Made by a program: the position numbers and the translations under genes. The notes below the pieces were generated by a model. That model saw only the letters and a program-made list of their open reading frames with translations. It did no database searches and was not told the origin of the DNA. 64,000 nt of DNA from Bimastos eiseni (Eukaryota; Annelida; Clitellata; Crassiclitellata; Lumbricidae), in contig OY365807.1 of the NCBI GenBank assembly GCA_959347315.1, forward strand, positions 33,043,660 through 33,107,659, written 5' to 3'. Below, in pieces: positions 60,770 to 64,000 of this stretch (its first letter is position 1; every line of letters starts with the position of its first letter).

Positions 60770-61180
60770 TCATCGTCCTGGTCTTCCTTGTCCTTGTCCT
60801 CCTCCTTGTTCTCGTCATTGTTCATTCTTCCATCCCCTTGTTCTTCTCATTCTTCTTGTTCTCCTCCCTGTCCTTCTCTTCCTTCTCCTCCTCCTTGTCC
60901 TTCTCCTCCTCCTTGCCCTCCTCCTCCTCCTCCTTGTCCTTCTCCTCTTCCTTGTCCTCCTCCTCCTTCTCTTCCTTATCCTCCTCTTTGTCCTCCTCCA
61001 TGTCATTCCCCTCCTCCTCCATGTCGTTCTCCTCCTCCTCATCCTCTTCCTCCTCCATGTCCTTCTCCTCCTCCTCTTCCTCCTCCTTCTCCTCCTCCAC
61101 GTCCATATCCTGCTCGTTGTCCTCCTCCTTCTTGTCCTCCTCCTCCATGTCCTCTTCCTCGTCCTCACCCTACTCCTTCT
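60770..61180. repeat. CTC/CTT polypyrimidine tract
   Basis: About 400 bases of CTCCTCCTT and TCCTTGTCC words. Frames on both strands stay open (Pro/Ser/Cys-rich on plus, Glu/Lys or Arg-rich on minus) and are low complexity. No splice or start context supports a gene. Confidence 0.92.
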
Positions 61181-61840
61181 GCCATGGACTGACTGACTGA
61201 CTGACCATTTGACATGATACATTGCATGTGTTCTGAACATCGGTTTGTCAGAGTCTTTCCTTTAGTTGTTTTTGTCAAATTGTTCTGCAGTAGGGCAAGT
61301 CATGAGACAAGGACCTGCCGTGCATAAAATCATTGTTAAATATTGTCAGGAGACAAACAAAGTAGACATCTCACTCCATCTCATTAATTTCCTTCCAGAC
61401 AATACACTACCTAAAGTTCTAATCACTTTCTTAATTAATAGCCTTCCTCTCAGCCAGTTTGCTTCTAAAAATGACTTAGAGCTAAACAATGTCTTCTGTA
61501 ACTTTACACTCTGCTCTACAGAAGTCATTTTTGATTAATTATTTTTATTAAGTAGGGGTTGAATTTGGCCAACAGAGTGGACCTGTTGTGTAGGCTTTTA
61601 ATTAACTTTTGTCTTGGGGTATTTGTTGGTCATCACACTGACAGAATGACACAGCTTGTGTGAAGTGTTTCAGTGGCTGCTGAATTGGTGCAAAGTAAGA
61701 ATAATCTCGTAGTTTATAAAATTAGACTGGTTCTAGATTGTCATAATGAACTGCCCAACACTGAGAAGAGCATTGAGATATAATAAGTGTTCAGTTGCTT
61801 CTGCTTCTCTTGGACCTAACTCTGTTATTGTGGATGTCAA

Positions 61841-62135
61841 CATCATCATCTGCATCATCATCATCATCATCACCATCATTGTCATTATTATTGTCATCGT
61901 GGGCGGGGACAAAATGTGTACATTTGATAAACACTTGAGAACTATTCTCTTTCGAGGGGGCTGGGAGTACCTCTGAGTAGACATCTGGCGGTATATAAAT
62001 GCTTTGAATGAAAGAATGAATCATCACCTTCATTCTTGTTATCTTCATTGTCATCGTCATCATCGTCGTCATCATCATCATCACCATTGTCGGCTTCATT
62101 ATTGCCTCATTATCGTTATCATCATCATCATCCAA
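61841..62135. repeat. ATC trinucleotide repeats around an L2-type tail
   Basis: CATCATCAT runs at 61841-61900 and 62050-62135 flank GGCGGTATATAAATGCTTTG and AATGAAAGAATGAATC (61987-62022), which resembles an L2-type terminal motif with a simple tail. Confidence 0.6.
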
Positions 62136-62319
62136 GGACGGCATTTGCTATAAATAAGTCAGATGTATGGAGTCCAAGCAGAAATGCTAGAGTATGCTTA
62201 GCTACCAGAGTACTTAGATTGGGTCCTATAATAATTGAATATTGTGAGATTAGGTAATTGAAATTTTTTGATCGCGGAACATCTGATTCACTTGTCACAG
62301 TGAAGTGTTGCTTTATACC

Positions 62320-62424
62320 AAACGGACCCTTACTATAAGGACCCTTACTATGGTCTATGGTTCATCACACAACCTCTCCAAACGGACCCTTACTATGGTC
62401 CATGTTTCGTCCCACAACATCTCC
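62320..62424. repeat. Approximately 60-bp tandem duplication
   Basis: AACGGACCCTTACTAT starts at 62321 and 62381, with matching CACAACCTCTCC / CACAACATCTCC ends. The first copy holds a small extra internal repeat. Confidence 0.88.
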
Positions 62425-63943
62425 AATGATATGTCATTGTAAATTTTCTTGTTGGCTACTAAGATATGTGATGGTAATTATTTGGTTTGACGAATGAGCC
62501 AGAGACCAAAAGTTAATAGATTCCTTATATGCTGAATAAGAACTCTTTTCACAGATGTAGTTTTTGGGATGATTGGAGTTGGGTTGGGTTAGGGGAGAGG
62601 GCATCACCATAAGCTGAAAAGGGAAGCAGGCGAGGACTGATATAACTGAAGAGTTCTCACTTCTTAATTGATCAGAAGTCCTTGGAAGTCTATCTTCTGC
62701 TGCACATGTCTGGTTTTCAGCTGGATGCATTTGTAGTCGTTGAATGGGTGATTAGTTGATTGATAGATTGACTCCAGCATTGTTTGCCAGATTGATCGGT
62801 TCACTCTGTCTATGTATGGATGGATGTATGTATGTTTGAACATGTGTGTAACATCCAGGGCTTTGAATCCATTTAAGTATGTGTAAATCACTGGATATTT
62901 TCCGATCTTCCTCGGACACTTGAGGTTCTTTTTGTCTCTTTTAGTTTTGCCTGAATATCCAGGTCTTTGTTGAAATTCAGACAACTCCATTGCTAATAAG
63001 TTAGCTTTCAAACAGGTCGTGAGATACAAAAATTGACAACCATGGGATTTATCCCATGTGGCTTTGGTTAGTTCATGAATTATTTAACCAATTTTTGGCA
63101 AATTATTTTGCTGATTTGTTGATGCATGATTGATTATATTTATATTAAGTGGCATGGCACGACTCCATATCTTATGTTTATTATTATTATTACTAGATGT
63201 TTGCCCACCCTAAGATGGTTAAAAAAGAATTTTAAATGTGTTTCCCACTTAAAATCGGACTGTGGGCCGCGGGCCACACGTTTAACAGAATGGCAGCTGC
63301 TGTTCTGTCTGCTCGGATGTTCTTCATTGTGTTAATTTCATGCAAATCTGATAAAGGCTTTTAAAAATTGTTTTTAAAACATCTTAGAGCTGGCAGTATT
63401 GCCACCTATGGAACTTAAATGCACCCAATTCATCGCATTGCATAAAAATTGACATTTCTGTTTCTTTATATTATTATACTTATTATTCTTTTATTAATTT
63501 TCTTATACATCATTATCAACTGTTGCCAATTGCCACCTCACCTAACCAAACCCAACTCCAATCACCCCAAAAAACTTAATTATTACTGTTATTTTAAGAT
63601 GTAATGTATTATTATACTCTGTGCTTTTTTCTAGAAAAATGTGCCAGATTGCTTTTGTATTGTTGAAAGAAATGATGCTGAAATTAGCTACCAAATAAAA
63701 TAAATGTTACAGGCTAAATATGAGAATGTAAAAATTGAAATTCTGAAGTTTTATATAAAATTTGTGAGTCTTTGCACAACTAATATTTTTATTTTTGGTA
63801 ATTGAAAAAGTTGCCTTAACGCTGTTCCGGCGGGTTCCGCCAGAAAAAAGCACTGATGATACCTTATAAGCTGACATATAGCTGAATATTGAGAAATGAT
63901 TAAATACCAATCCGTTTATGTTGAGCACATTGTTCTTTTGCAG

Positions 63944-64000
63944 GTTGTCATATCTGTTCAGAATTTGCCGCTTCAGCCACTTGAGTCTCTGAGCGAGTTG
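63944..64000 (+). CDS. PLXN: Plexin coding exon 7, truncated by the window edge
   Basis: Nineteen codons are visible (residues 586-604) after a good acceptor (TTCTTTTGCAG), in phase 0 with exon 6. They read VVISVQNLPLQPLESLSEL. In plexins the segment after the first PSI domain often has a hydrophobic strand ending in N-L-P before a cysteine-containing strand, so this fits. The exon continues past position 64000. Support rests on frame continuity, the acceptor and this short strand. Confidence 0.8.

Larger units (their letters stand above)
55631..63943 (+). other. Plexin intron 6 (8313 bases)
   Basis: GTAAGT to TTGCAG. Contains a SINE, long purine and pyrimidine repeats, and microsatellites. 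57250-58900 and 62430-63900 have no feature I can identify, apart from a GGGCCGCGGGCC word at 63266. Confidence 0.85.
19130..64000 (+). other. PLXN: Plexin gene locus, 5' part, seven coding exons, truncated at right edge
   Basis: The seven exons listed below splice at GT-AG junctions into one uninterrupted frame of about 604 residues. The order is hydrophobic leader, sema domain, PSI domain and the beginning of the next extracellular segment, which is the plexin order (semaphorins have an Ig domain after the PSI). Plexins are single-pass membrane receptors for semaphorins that signal through a cytoplasmic GAP domain acting on Ras/Rap-type GTPases. That half lies beyond the window. Exon junctions are phase 0 except exon 5/6, which is phase 2. 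Subclass is uncertain. The motif FVAPGP followed by TDVLYV and a SL-ending strand in exon 2 seems closer to invertebrate plexin B than plexin A, but this is from memory of the families and not from an alignment. Confidence 0.93.

Noticed and set aside
60740..61240. Pro/Ser-rich plus-strand and Glu- or Arg-rich minus-strand frames up to 150 codons
   Set aside because: All arise from one CTC/CTT repeat tract; mutually overlapping and low complexity.
61266..61538. 90-codon plus-strand frame
   Set aside because: Starts on an ATG without context, has no family features, and shares the region with a minus-strand frame of similar quality.
63230..63300. GGGCCGCGGGCCACACGTTTAA word resembling part of a hAT-derived MITE
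   Set aside because: Too short, and no matching inverted end was found nearby.

Overview
This is a eukaryotic, almost certainly invertebrate metazoan, genomic window. It is AT-rich, full of di-, tri- and tetranucleotide microsatellites, and littered with decayed LINEs and tRNA-derived SINEs. It carries one recognisable protein-coding gene, split by GT-AG introns of 0.9 to 18.5 kb. Nothing looks bacterial or viral. I cannot name the species. The long introns, L2/CR1-type LINEs and tRNA-SINEs fit a marine deuterostome or lophotrochozoan, but that is inference.

Layout. Positions 1-19129 hold no gene I can support. They contain a decayed L2/CR1-like LINE (541-1379), a hAT-like MITE (3613-3925), SINE pieces (5766-5958, 10244-10345), a second decayed LINE (11587-12414, minus), a pre-miRNA-like hairpin (15415-15497), microsatellites and a 200-N assembly gap (17461-17660). 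From 19130 to the right edge runs the 5' half of a plexin gene on the plus strand. Seven coding exons are visible: 19130-19570, 21100-21864, 26678-26863, 45395-45523, 54452-54552, 55498-55630 and 63944-64000. The last is cut by the window edge. Spliced, they form one open frame of about 604 residues: signal sequence, semaphorin (sema) domain, an eight-cysteine PSI domain, and the start of the following extracellular segment. The remaining PSI/IPT repeats, the membrane span and the cytoplasmic GAP domain must lie to the right of the window.

Introns. Intron 2 carries an antisense non-LTR retrotransposon (about 23941-25853) with an internal 189-bp in-frame duplication of its reverse-transcriptase region. 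Intron 3 (18.5 kb) holds a SINE, several minisatellites (35-bp, 32-bp and 54-bp units), a GC-rich CGG patch and one copy of a roughly 180-bp dispersed repeat. The other copy of that repeat is in intron 4. Intron 6 carries a SINE, a 66-bp purine minisatellite and a 400-bp polypyrimidine tract. Exon 4 is flanked by an identical 40-nt direct repeat exactly 700 bp apart.

The single gene encodes a predicted cell-surface semaphorin receptor. Everything else looks like intronic or upstream repeat sequence. I did not find a convincing new multi-gene system. The observations most worth checking are the hairpin, the direct repeat around exon 4, the duplicated reverse-transcriptase segment, and the dispersed repeat families.
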